Part shown: piece after piece, positions 17,970 to 25,060 of the stretch
Numbering within the stretch: position 1 is the stretch's first letter
How the letters are laid out: each line of letters begins with the position of its first letter
Assembly: GCF_003434305.1 (NCBI RefSeq)
Contig: NZ_QKKX01000015.1
Location: 1 to 64,000 of the forward strand
Direction of reading: 5' to 3'
Source of the DNA: Micromonospora sp. MW-13
GTDB lineage: Bacteria; Actinomycetota; Actinomycetes; Mycobacteriales; Micromonosporaceae
DNA length: 64,000 nucleotides
Translations under genes and position numbers: made by a program
Notes under the pieces: model-generated
Seen by the model: only the letters and a program-made list of their open reading frames with translations
The model's database searches: none
What the model was told of the DNA's origin: nothing

Positions 17970-18982
17970 GACGGCGCCCGGGCGACCAGGACGCAGGCGT
18001 CGTCCCGACGCAGCCCAGCATCGCGCAGCAGGGTCGCGGCCATCACGAGCGGGCCGCTGGCGACCAGTCCGGGATAGTCGTCGAGCTGCCAACGGTCCAC
18101 CACACCGTCGCTGTGCATCACCAGCGACGCCCCGGTCGGGAAGGGATATTCGTACTCCCGGACGACGGGTCGCTGGTGGCCGGCGATCCCGGGCAGGGAG
18201 ACCAGCCCCCGCCGCCGTTCACCCTCGGCCACCACGGACGCGGAGATGTTGCCCAGCCCGGCGAACCGCAGCAGCCCCGCGTCCGGTGCCAGCTCGGCGA
18301 CGGCCAGCGCCGCGCCCCGGGTGTGCGACATCGCCCGGTGCAGGTGCTGCACCACCGCCGCCGGCGACCCGGCCGGGGCGGCCCGGAACGCGGCCAGCGC
18401 CGCGTCGGTGGCCGCCGCCGCCAGCGGCCCGTGGCCGAGACCGTCACAGGTCAGCACCTGGTGCCGTCCCTCGGCGATCCGGACGGCGTACCCGTCGCCG
18501 CTGACCGACTCGCCGGTGAGCGGTCGGGTGAGCCCGCCGGCCCAGGACAGCGCCGGGAGGGGCCCCCGCGGCCAGACCTGCACGGCCAGGACGGTGCCCC
18601 TGCCGGGCCGGGAGTAGCCGTCGAACCAGTCGGTCTGCCGCAGGATGGCGCCGAGGCCGATGCCGAGCGTCCCGGCGGTGGAGTGCCCGTCCCGGGAGGA
18701 CATGGTCAGGTCGGCCATGCCGGGCCCGGAGTCGATGGCGACCAGCTCGACACCGGCCTGTCCGCCCCGGCGCACCGGGCGCAGCAGCAGCACCCCGTCC
18801 TCGGCGTGCTTCACCAGGTTGCTGGTCAGCTCGGCGGCGACGATCGCCAGCTCGGCCGTGCGGACCGCACCGATTTCGAGCTGCTGGCCCAACCGCTCGG
18901 CGGCCCGCCGGACCGCGCTGGCCGCGCTGCCGCTCTCCACCCGGAACCACAGGCCGTGGTCGGACACGGCGTCGGCGGTCAT
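17966..18982 (-). CDS. HATPase-SpoIIE fusion, RsbT/RsbX-like
   Basis: This 338-aa protein fuses an anti-sigma-type HATPase (residues about 1-135; N-box ELTSNLVKHA, GPGMADL, GLGAIL) to a SpoIIE-type phosphatase resembling RsbX (residues about 145-335; CDGLGHGPLA, LGNISASVV, MHSDGVVDRW). In Bacillus, RsbX resets the stressosome by dephosphorylating RsbS and RsbR, so this protein may act as the reset phosphatase here. It overlaps rsbT by 4 nt upstream and the kinase gene by 4 nt downstream. Confidence 0.87.
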   Translation of the reverse strand: MTADAVSDHGLWFRVESGSAASAVRRAAERLGQQLEIGAVRTAELAIVAAELTSNLVKHAEDGVLLLRPVRRGGQAGVELVAIDSGPGMADLTMSSRDGHSTAGTLGIGLGAILRQTDWFDGYSRPGRGTVLAVQVWPRGPLPALSWAGGLTRPLTGESVSGDGYAVRIAEGRHQVLTCDGLGHGPLAAAATDAALAAFRAAPAGSPAAVVQHLHRAMSHTRGAALAVAELAPDAGLLRFAGLGNISASVVAEGERRRGLVSLPGIAGHQRPVVREYEYPFPTGASLVMHSDGVVDRWQLDDYPGLVASGPLVMAATLLRDAGLRRDDACVLVARAPS

Positions 18983-19398
18983 CGGGACCACTTGATGACC
19001 GTGATCCGGGTCCCCTGGCCCGACCCGGTCACGATGTCGAACTCGTCGACCAGCCGTCGGGCGCCGCTGAGGCCGAGTCCGAGGCCGCCGCCGGTGGTGT
19101 AGCCGTCGGTGAGGGCGAGGTCCAGGTCGACGATGCCGGGGCCGTCGTCGGCGAAGACGATCCGGATGCCGCGCCGCCGGCCGTTGTCCACGGTGGTCAC
19201 CTCGGCGACGCCGCCCCCGCCGTAGACCAGGGTGTTGCGCGCCAACTCGCTGGCCGCGGTGACCAGCTTGGTCTGGTCGACCAGGGAGAGCCGGGCCGCC
19301 ACCGCCACCGTCCGTACCAGTTGGCGGACCCGCACCACGTCCTCGTCGCTCTGGATCGCCTGCGCCTGCGGGTGGCCCAGGTCGATGCCGGCGGTCAT
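18979..19398 (-). CDS. rsbT: Stressosome switch kinase RsbT
   Basis: This 139-aa HATPase-fold serine/threonine kinase matches RsbT in length and motifs: N-box ASELARNTL, FADDGPGI and GLGLSGARRL. RsbT is held by the RsbR-RsbS stressosome, phosphorylates both on stress and is released to activate a phosphatase such as RsbU. Its ATG overlaps the rsbS stop by 4 nt. The gene order rsbR-rsbS-rsbT is the canonical one. Confidence 0.92.
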   Translation of the reverse strand: MTAGIDLGHPQAQAIQSDEDVVRVRQLVRTVAVAARLSLVDQTKLVTAASELARNTLVYGGGGVAEVTTVDNGRRRGIRIVFADDGPGIVDLDLALTDGYTTGGGLGLGLSGARRLVDEFDIVTGSGQGTRITVIKWSR

Positions 19399-19808
19399 CT
19401 CGTGGCCGTCGTCTCGTCGTCCGGCTCGTCCTCGGCGGAGTAGTCGTAGTCGTCGGCCTGCGCTGCCGCGATCAGCTCCATGCCCCGCTCGACGTTCAGC
19501 GCGGTACGGATGCCGTTCAGCGACAGGCCCAGCTCGACCAGGGTGATGGCGACGGCGGGACGCATCCCGACCACCACCGTCTCGGCGTCGAGCACCCTGG
19601 AGATCGAGGCGATGGTGGACAGCATCCGGCCGACGAACGAGTCGACGATGTCCAGCGCCGTGATGTCGATGATCACGCCGTGGCAGCCGGTGGCGACGAT
19701 CCGCTCGGCCAGGTCCTCCTGGAGCTGGACCGCCGTCTGGTCGGACATGTCGACCTGGATCGACACGAGCAGGATGTCGCCGATCTTCAGGACCGGCACC
19801 CGCTCCAT
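19395..19808 (-). CDS. rsbS: Stressosome scaffold RsbS (STAS domain)
   Basis: This 137-aa single-STAS protein carries the RsbS phosphosite Ser57 in ALDIVDSFVGR, equivalent to Ser59 of Bacillus RsbS, and the GMRPAVAITLVELG segment. It builds the stressosome core with RsbR and sequesters RsbT. The C-terminus is extended by an acidic tail (DDYDYSAEDEPDDE), not typical of Bacillus RsbS. The start codon shares one base with the rsbR stop (TGATG). Confidence 0.93.
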   Translation of the reverse strand: MERVPVLKIGDILLVSIQVDMSDQTAVQLQEDLAERIVATGCHGVIIDITALDIVDSFVGRMLSTIASISRVLDAETVVVGMRPAVAITLVELGLSLNGIRTALNVERGMELIAAAQADDYDYSAEDEPDDETTATR

Positions 19809-20665
19809 CAGGACTCCCGGCGCGGCTGCCGGCGGGCGGTCTCCGCCCCGGTCAGCCGCAGCACGTGGCGCAGCGCGTCGGCCAGGCTGGCCTTGGTGGC
19901 GATGTCGCCGAACTCGATGCCGAGCGCGACGATGGTCTGGGCGATCTGCGGGCGGATGCCGGAGATGATGCAGTCGGCGCCCATCAGCCGGGCGGCCACC
20001 ACCGTCTTGAGGATGTGCTGGGCGACCTGGGTGTCCACCGCCGGCACGCCGGTGATGTCGATGATCGCGTACGGCGAGCTGGTGTCGACCAGGGTCTGGA
20101 GCAGCCGCTCCATCACCACCTGGGCCCGGGCCGAGTCGAGCGTGCCGACCAGCGGCACGGCCACCACGCCCTCCCAGATCTTGACGACCGGGGTGGAGAG
20201 TTCGAGGAGCTGCTCGGCCTGGTCCGCGATCAGGCCCTCCCGGGTACGGACGAAGCTCTCGAAGGTGAACAGCCCCATCTGGTCGACCAGCGAGGAGAAG
20301 GCCACATAGTCGCGGAGGGCGGTGTCCGCGTCGGACTCCAGCAGCTCCAGCAGGACGTCCTTGAGGCCGTACACGCTGACCGCCGTCTCGGTGGCGGTGA
20401 AGCCCTGCCGGGCCCGGCCCCTGGACAGCTCGGCGAGCACGGCGCGCAGCTCGCCGGCCGACTCCGACTCAAGATCGAACGAGCCGCCCCGCCCCGCTTC
20501 CACCATGCTACGGTGCAGGTCCTGCACCTGGCGGCGCAGCTCGGCCTGGCTGAGTCGGCCGCGCAGCGACGCGGTGGCGACCTCCGTCCAGCGCTGTACG
20601 ACCCGCTCGGCGTGCTCGCTCAGCAGACCGGTCAGCCGACCGTTTTCCTCCGCGCTCAACGCCAC
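19808..20665 (-). CDS. rsbR: Stressosome sensor RsbR
   Basis: This 285-aa protein has an N-terminal helical sensor domain (residues about 1-160, RsbR-N globin-like) and a C-terminal STAS domain. Candidate phospho-threonines lie in VDTQVAQHI and RPQIAQTIV, where Bacillus RsbR has Thr171 and Thr205. It is the input subunit of the stressosome. As first gene of the operon it sets its promoter, somewhere in 20666-20825, upstream of which the divergent STAS antagonist gene begins. Confidence 0.9.
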   Translation of the reverse strand: MALSAEENGRLTGLLSEHAERVVQRWTEVATASLRGRLSQAELRRQVQDLHRSMVEAGRGGSFDLESESAGELRAVLAELSRGRARQGFTATETAVSVYGLKDVLLELLESDADTALRDYVAFSSLVDQMGLFTFESFVRTREGLIADQAEQLLELSTPVVKIWEGVVAVPLVGTLDSARAQVVMERLLQTLVDTSSPYAIIDITGVPAVDTQVAQHILKTVVAARLMGADCIISGIRPQIAQTIVALGIEFGDIATKASLADALRHVLRLTGAETARRQPRRES

Positions 20666-20825
20666 GGCATCCTCCCTCTGGCCTGGACCGGCCGGACTCT
20701 ACCACCGGGTACACAGCAACTAGTTGTCACGGGACAAAGAAATGGTGGCGGACACGGCCGCCGCTCCCGTTCAGCGGAAAACCCCGAACGTGGGATACCG
20801 TTCCACCCGATAACAGGAGGTCCGA

Positions 20826-21182
20826 ATGTCCCTGACGGTGCACACGGAACAGCGCGGCGACCTCGTCGTCGTCTCGGTCGCGGGCGAGCTGGACATGGCG
20901 ACGGCACCGCAGCTCCAGGACCAGATCACGGACCTGCTCGACAAGGGTCGCAGCCGCCTCGTCTTCGACCTGGCCGACGTCTCGTTCTGCGACTCGACCG
21001 GGCTGTCCGTGTTCGTGCGCGCCAAGAACAGCTGCGACGAGGCCGGCGGCGTGGTCCGGCTGGCCGCCCCGCAACGCGGCGTACTGCGCATCCTTGAGGT
21101 CAGCGGGCTGGTCGAGGTGCTGCACACCTACCCGACGGTCGAGCAGGCCGTCGCGGGCGACCCCACGCCGGCCACCTCCTGA
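20826..21182 (+). CDS. STAS anti-anti-sigma factor (RsbV/SpoIIAA-like)
   Basis: This 118-aa single STAS domain has the phospho-serine motif DSTGLSVF (residues about 57-64) and AGELDMATAP near the N-terminus. Unphosphorylated forms bind an RsbW-type anti-sigma factor and free a sigma factor. An AGGAGG lies 7 nt before the ATG. It is divergent from the stressosome operon, so it could be the substrate of the SpoIIE phosphatases encoded there (inference from context). No anti-sigma or sigma factor gene is in the window. Confidence 0.9.
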   Translation: MSLTVHTEQRGDLVVVSVAGELDMATAPQLQDQITDLLDKGRSRLVFDLADVSFCDSTGLSVFVRAKNSCDEAGGVVRLAAPQRGVLRILEVSGLVEVLHTYPTVEQAVAGDPTPATS

Positions 21183-21190
21183 CCGACCCT

Positions 21191-22504
21191 TCAGCGCTCG
21201 TCCTCGATGAACCGGGGACGAGCGATCGCCAGTCCCGCGACCGTCTGCACGGCCAGGGCGGCGAGCAGGAACCCGATCGGCGCGGTCCACCCCCCGGTCG
21301 CCTCGTAGAGGATGCCGACCAGCAGCGGGCCGAGCGCGGCGATCACGTACCCGGTGCTCTGCGCGAAGGCGGACAGCGCCACCGTCCCCTCGGCCGTGCG
21401 GGCGCGCAGCCCGATGGTGGTGAGGATCAGCGGGAAAGCGCCCTGACCGAGGGCGAGCAGGGCCACCCAGAGCAGCGCGGCGTCGTGCGGCGCGAACGCC
21501 AGCCCCAGGTAGGCCGCCGTGGAGAAGCCGGTCAGCCCGAGCACCAGCGGGCGCAGCGTCCGCAGCCGACCGGCCAGCGCCGGCATCAGCAGCGCCACCG
21601 GCACGCCGAGCGCGGTCACCCCGGCCAGCAGCAGCCCGGCCGCCTCCGGCGCGAAGTCGGCGTCCCGGAAGAGCTGGGCCAGCCAGCCCATGATCGCGTA
21701 CCCGCTCAGCGACTGGGCACCGAAGTAGACCGCCATCGCCCAGCCGAGCCGGGTCCGCGCCGGCCGGACCCGGGCCGGCGCGGCGGCGGCCACCGCCGGG
21801 GTCCCGGCCCGGCGCGCGGCGCGGGCCCGCAGCGCCAGCGGCACCCACGGGAGTACGGCCACCGCGGCCAGCCCGGCCCAGACGCCGAGCCCGGCCCGCC
21901 AGGAGCCGAAGGCGTGCGCGACCGGCACGGCCGACGCGGCGGCCACCGTCGTGCCCGCCGTCAACGCCATCGTGTACGCCCCGGTGACCAGCCCGGTGCG
22001 GTGCGGGAAGTGCTGTTTGACCAGCATGGGCAGCAGGATGTTCGCCACCGCGATGCCGGCCAGCGCGAGCGCGCTGGTGACCACGAAGACCAGCGCCGAG
22101 TCGGTGACCACCCGCAGCACCTGCCCGACGGCCAGGGACGCCATGGCGACCACCAGCACCCGGGCCGGGGCGAACCGACGGACCAGCCACGGGGTCAGCG
22201 CGCCGAGCCCGGCGAACGCGATGGTCGGCAGGGTGGTGACGAACCCGGCGGTCGCCCCGGAGAGCCCGAGGCCGGTGCGGACCTCGTCGAGCAGGGCGCC
22301 GAGGCTGGTCACGGCGGCGCGCAGGTTGACCGCGACCAGCAGCATGCCGACCAGCACCAGCAGCCCGCCGGTGACCGGCCGCTGCTCCCTCCGGACCGGC
22401 GCGGGTGCGGCACCGGGGGCCGGACCCGAGGTGGCGTCGGCGGCCGGGCCGGGCCGGTCCGTCCCGGTGACGGGGTCCGCGATGGCGGTCGGTGGCGGGG
22501 TCAT
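21191..22504 (-). CDS. MFS transporter, CynX/NimT-like
   Basis: This 437-aa protein has about twelve transmembrane segments after a proline/alanine-rich cytoplasmic N-terminus of about 60 residues. The segments RAAVTSLGALLDEVRTGLGL and SGYAIMGWLAQLFRD are typical of the cyanate/2-nitroimidazole transporter branch of MFS. The substrate is unknown. A TAGGTT box (22512-22517) ends 7 nt before the ATG, giving a leaderless start. It is divergent from a GntR gene, its likely regulator, and its stop is 8 bp from the convergent STAS gene. Confidence 0.87.
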   Translation of the reverse strand: MTPPPTAIADPVTGTDRPGPAADATSGPAPGAAPAPVRREQRPVTGGLLVLVGMLLVAVNLRAAVTSLGALLDEVRTGLGLSGATAGFVTTLPTIAFAGLGALTPWLVRRFAPARVLVVAMASLAVGQVLRVVTDSALVFVVTSALALAGIAVANILLPMLVKQHFPHRTGLVTGAYTMALTAGTTVAAASAVPVAHAFGSWRAGLGVWAGLAAVAVLPWVPLALRARAARRAGTPAVAAAAPARVRPARTRLGWAMAVYFGAQSLSGYAIMGWLAQLFRDADFAPEAAGLLLAGVTALGVPVALLMPALAGRLRTLRPLVLGLTGFSTAAYLGLAFAPHDAALLWVALLALGQGAFPLILTTIGLRARTAEGTVALSAFAQSTGYVIAALGPLLVGILYEATGGWTAPIGFLLAALAVQTVAGLAIARPRFIEDER

Positions 22505-22554
22505 GGCCTTCAACCTACAATCATGGGATGAATTTTGGTCCGGTGATGTAACCA

Positions 22555-23256
22555 GTGACACCGTCGGTGGATTCCGTGCCCGTGCCACCCCGCGGCCACC
22601 GGGTCCGGCAGACGATCGAGCAGCTCCGGTCCCGCATCCTCGGCGGCGAGTGGCCGGTCGGCGGGCGCATCCCGACCGAGCCCCAACTCGTCGCCGCGCT
22701 CGGGGTGGGGCGCAACACCGTCCGCGAGTCGGTCCGTGCCCTGGTGCACGCCGGGGTGCTGGAGTGCCGTCAGGGCTCCGGCACGTACGTGGTGTCGACC
22801 GACGAGCTGGCCCCGGTGGTGGCCCGCCGGCTCACCGACGACCGGACGACCGAGGTGGTCGAGGTGCGCCGAGCCTTCGAGGTGGAGGCCGCCCGGCTCG
22901 CCGCGCTGCGGCGTACCCCGGAGGACCTGGCCGCCCTCGACGACGCGCTCGCCGTCCGCGAGGCCGCCTGGCGCGCGGGCCGGGTCGGCGAGTTCGTCGA
23001 GGCGGACGCCGCGCTGCACACGGCGGTGGTGGCCGCCGCGCACAACGCCATGCTCGCCGAGCTGTACGCGTCGGTCGGCGCGGCGCTGCGCAGCACCGTC
23101 GCCCAGGCGATGGGTGACGAGCTGAAGCCCGAGCGGTACGTCGACCACGACCGGCTGGTCGCCGCGATCCGGGACGGCGACCCGGGGTTGGCAGCCCGCG
23201 AGGCCGGTGCTTTTCTGGAGCCCTCGCCGGGGGGAACAGCTTGCCCCGGACGGTAA
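22555..23256 (+). CDS. GntR-family regulator, FadR subfamily
   Basis: This 233-aa protein has an N-terminal winged helix (GGRIPTEPQLVAALGVGRNTVRESVR as family pattern; RQGSGTYV wing) and an all-helical FCD ligand domain with histidines in ALHTAVV and DHDRLVAAI that may bind metal. It is divergent from the MFS gene across a 50-bp gap and probably represses it. The GTG at 22555 is near the end of conserved sequence; GTG 22567 is an alternative. The last 15 residues (SPGGTACPGR) do not look like a normal FCD end. Confidence 0.85.
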   Translation: MTPSVDSVPVPPRGHRVRQTIEQLRSRILGGEWPVGGRIPTEPQLVAALGVGRNTVRESVRALVHAGVLECRQGSGTYVVSTDELAPVVARRLTDDRTTEVVEVRRAFEVEAARLAALRRTPEDLAALDDALAVREAAWRAGRVGEFVEADAALHTAVVAAAHNAMLAELYASVGAALRSTVAQAMGDELKPERYVDHDRLVAAIRDGDPGLAAREAGAFLEPSPGGTACPGR

Positions 23257-23277
23257 CCGGACATCACGGGAGTACGG

Positions 23278-23751
23278 ATGCTCAAAGGCTTCAAAGACTT
23301 CATCATGCGCGGGAACGTCGTCGACCTCGCGGTCGGCGTCGTCATCGGCGCCGCGTTCACGGGCGTGGTCACCCAGCTCACCAAATCGTTCCTGGAGCCC
23401 CTGGTCAGGGTCTTCATCGTGTTGATCACCGGCAACAAGGACGGCCTCACCGGCTCGACCCCCATGTTTCGCGGCATCCCGTTCGACTGGGTGGCGTTCG
23501 TCAACGCGGCGATCACCTTCGCGCTGACCGCGGCGGCGCTGTACTTCCTGGTCGTCTACCCGATGAACAAGCTGGCCGAGCGGCGTAAGCGCGGCGAGGA
23601 GCCGCCGCCGGCCGCCCCCAGCGAGGAGGTCAAGCTGCTCACCGAGATCCGGGACGCGCTGGTCGCCGCCGGCCACGCCACCCCGGGCCAGCAGCGGGGC
23701 GCCCTGGACGACGTGCTCGGTCGCAGGCCGGAGCCGCCAGCCCCGCGCTGA
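23278..23751 (+). CDS. mscL: Large-conductance mechanosensitive channel MscL
   Basis: This 157-aa protein starts with the conserved MLKGFKDFIMRGNVVDLAVG amphipathic helix and first membrane segment, has a periplasmic loop (GNKDGLTGSTPMFRG) and a second membrane segment ending YPMNKLAERR. It forms the pentameric pore that opens under membrane tension and releases solutes in hypo-osmotic shock. The C-terminal part, with EEVKLLTEIRDAL, is the cytoplasmic bundle; a Pro-rich tail makes it slightly long. GGGAG precedes the ATG. A strong terminator follows. Confidence 0.96.
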   Translation: MLKGFKDFIMRGNVVDLAVGVVIGAAFTGVVTQLTKSFLEPLVRVFIVLITGNKDGLTGSTPMFRGIPFDWVAFVNAAITFALTAAALYFLVVYPMNKLAERRKRGEEPPPAAPSEEVKLLTEIRDALVAAGHATPGQQRGALDDVLGRRPEPPAPR

Positions 23752-23769
23752 CTCACCGGCCGGCACACC

Positions 23770-23796
23770 GGCCCCCACGGGTGTTCCGTGGGGGCC
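23770..23796 (+). terminator. Terminator hairpin after mscL
   Basis: A perfect 11-bp stem (23770-23780 with 23786-23796) with a 5-nt loop lies 18 nt after the mscL stop. No T-tract follows. Confidence 0.75.
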
Positions 23797-23804
23797 GACT
23801 CGTG

Positions 23805-23826
23805 TCGTACACATGTTCGATAGAGT
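23805..23826 (+). promoter_or_regulatory. Candidate LexA/SOS box and leaderless promoter
   Basis: TCGTACACATGTTCGA at 23805-23820 fits TCGAAC-N4-GTTCGA with one mismatch. It abuts TAGAGT (23821-23826), a -10-like box ending 6 nt before the ATG at 23833. The site would block RNA polymerase when bound by LexA, making the next gene DNA-damage inducible (inference). Confidence 0.5.
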
Positions 23827-23832
23827 CCCGCC

Positions 23833-24093
23833 ATGGAGCAGCGGAAGCACTGGTGGAACGGCAAGTGGGGGCGGCTGGCGCGGCGGGACGTCTTCCTCCG
23901 GGTGAACGGTGACCAGTGGCACGTCGAGCAGCGGGCCGGCGGCGCGGAGGGCGTCTCCCAGTTCTACGAGTACCCGAGCGTCGAGGAGGCGGAGGAGACC
24001 GTGCGGGCGCTTCTCGCCGGTGCCGACGACTGGCGCGAGTTGTCCCCCCGCCCGCCGGGCTCGTGGCAGCCGGCACCCGACGCCCGACCCTGA
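23833..24093 (+). CDS. Small conserved-looking protein, possible SOS gene
   Basis: This 86-aa protein is hydrophilic and Trp-rich (HWWNGKWGRLARRDVFLRV) with a short acidic helix (SVEEAEETVRALL). The first 65 residues look like a small alpha/beta fold. I do not recognise a family. The start is supported by TAGAGT 6 nt upstream, a leaderless arrangement. The LexA-like site directly upstream suggests DNA-damage control. Confidence 0.6.
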   Translation: MEQRKHWWNGKWGRLARRDVFLRVNGDQWHVEQRAGGAEGVSQFYEYPSVEEAEETVRALLAGADDWRELSPRPPGSWQPAPDARP

Positions 24094-24137
24094 ACGGGGC
24101 GGCGGCCCTGAACGGGGCGGCGCTGAACGGGGCGGCC
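24090..24137. repeat. Short tandem repeat CTGAACGGGGCGGC
   Basis: Three adjacent copies of CTGAACGGGGCGGC occur at 24090, 24108 and 24123, with units of 18, 15 and 15 bp. The first overlaps the stop of the small upstream gene. The following 130 bp before the next gene is GC-rich and shows no gene. Confidence 0.8.
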
Positions 24138-24267
24138 GGGCCGTTTACGGGGGCGGCTCTGGGCGGGGCCGGCCCGGGCCGCCACGGTGCGTGTGGGGCC
24201 GGTGCCGCCACCGGGCTGAGCGGGGGGACGGCGTTTAGCCGGCGGCCGGTCCGGGAACCGCGCCAGG

Positions 24268-24642
24268 ATGGAGCAGCAGGGCACCGATCAGCAGGCGACC
24301 ATCTCCCGCGTCACCACCGGGATGCCGGTGGTCGACGTGACCGGGGCGGAGGTCGGCACCGTCGACCTCGTCCAGCGGGGCGATCCGAACGCGGTGACCG
24401 TGCAGGCGCCGGACGCGGACCCCGGCGGCAGCCTGGACGAGTTGATCGAGTCGGCGGCGGTCGAGGAGCCGGACGTGCCAGCCGACCTGGCCGCCCGCCT
24501 GCTGCGTACCGGCTACCTGAAGGTCTCCACCGAACTCGCCCCGACCGGCGCCGTCTACGTGCTGGCCGACCAGATCGCCGGCATCGCCGACGGCCGGATA
24601 CGCCTCGAAGTCCCCGCCACGAGCCTGCCCCCGCAGGAGTGA
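24268..24642 (+). CDS. DUF2171/PRC-barrel-like protein
   Basis: This 124-aa soluble protein has an N-terminal stretch MPVVDVTGAEVGTVDLV and a C-terminal stretch GAVYVLADQIAGIADGRIRLEV. These resemble the two halves of DUF2171/PRC-barrel proteins, small beta-barrels of unknown role that often bind partners. The match is by eye and moderate. It has no clear operon partner. Confidence 0.6.
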   Translation: MEQQGTDQQATISRVTTGMPVVDVTGAEVGTVDLVQRGDPNAVTVQAPDADPGGSLDELIESAAVEEPDVPADLAARLLRTGYLKVSTELAPTGAVYVLADQIAGIADGRIRLEVPATSLPPQE

Positions 24643-24676
24643 CCCCGGCCCAGCCCACGGGCCCTATGGTGGGCCG

Positions 24677-24949
24677 ATGTACATCCTGATCGGGGAGCAG
24701 CAGGCCGAGGCGGTCGACGCGGACGAGCAACGGGCCCGGTTCGCGCACATGGCGGACGTGGTGCGGCGCAGCCCGGGATTCGTGCGCGGCTGGTGGGGGC
24801 TGGACGACACCGACCGGGAGGCCGCCCACGTGCTGGTCGCCCTCGACACCCTCGACCACGCCCGCGCGCTGCGCCGCATGGTCGAGGAGAACGTGGCAGG
24901 GGTCCGGCTGCGGATCATGGAGGTCGGCGTGTCCGCCGAGGCGGACTGA
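24677..24949 (+). CDS. Antibiotic biosynthesis monooxygenase-like small protein
   Basis: This 90-aa protein fits one dimeric alpha+beta barrel (ABM-like): a first strand MYILIGEQ, a helix RARFAHMADVVRRSPGFVRG, then WWGLDDTDREAAHVLVALDTLDHA. Members include heme-degrading and quinol monooxygenases, but many have no known reaction. A TATGGT box (24665-24670) ends 6 nt before the ATG, supporting a leaderless start. Confidence 0.65.
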   Translation: MYILIGEQQAEAVDADEQRARFAHMADVVRRSPGFVRGWWGLDDTDREAAHVLVALDTLDHARALRRMVEENVAGVRLRIMEVGVSAEAD

Positions 24950-24985
24950 TCCGCTCCACGGCGAGGCTGCCCTCCCAGGGCGGGT

Positions 24986-25060
24986 TGATCCACTTCAGGT
25001 CAATGACATGGCGGTGACCCGACGCCGGGATGCCCCCGTGTCACCGACATGGAGTTGATC
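24986..25060. repeat. Palindromic repeat element, copy A
   Basis: This 75-bp element begins TGATCCACTTC and ends GGAGTTGATC, with imperfect inverted arms of about 27 bp. It shares the core GGGATGCCCC and the arm consensus TGATCNACTCC with copy B at 31061-31136. It sits between convergent genes and touches the benE stop codon, so it may also act as a terminator. Confidence 0.75.

Noticed and set aside
22526..22554. FadR-type operator between the MFS and GntR genes
   Set aside because: TGGT and ACCA half-sites are present but the intervening bases are not symmetric, so support is too weak for a feature.
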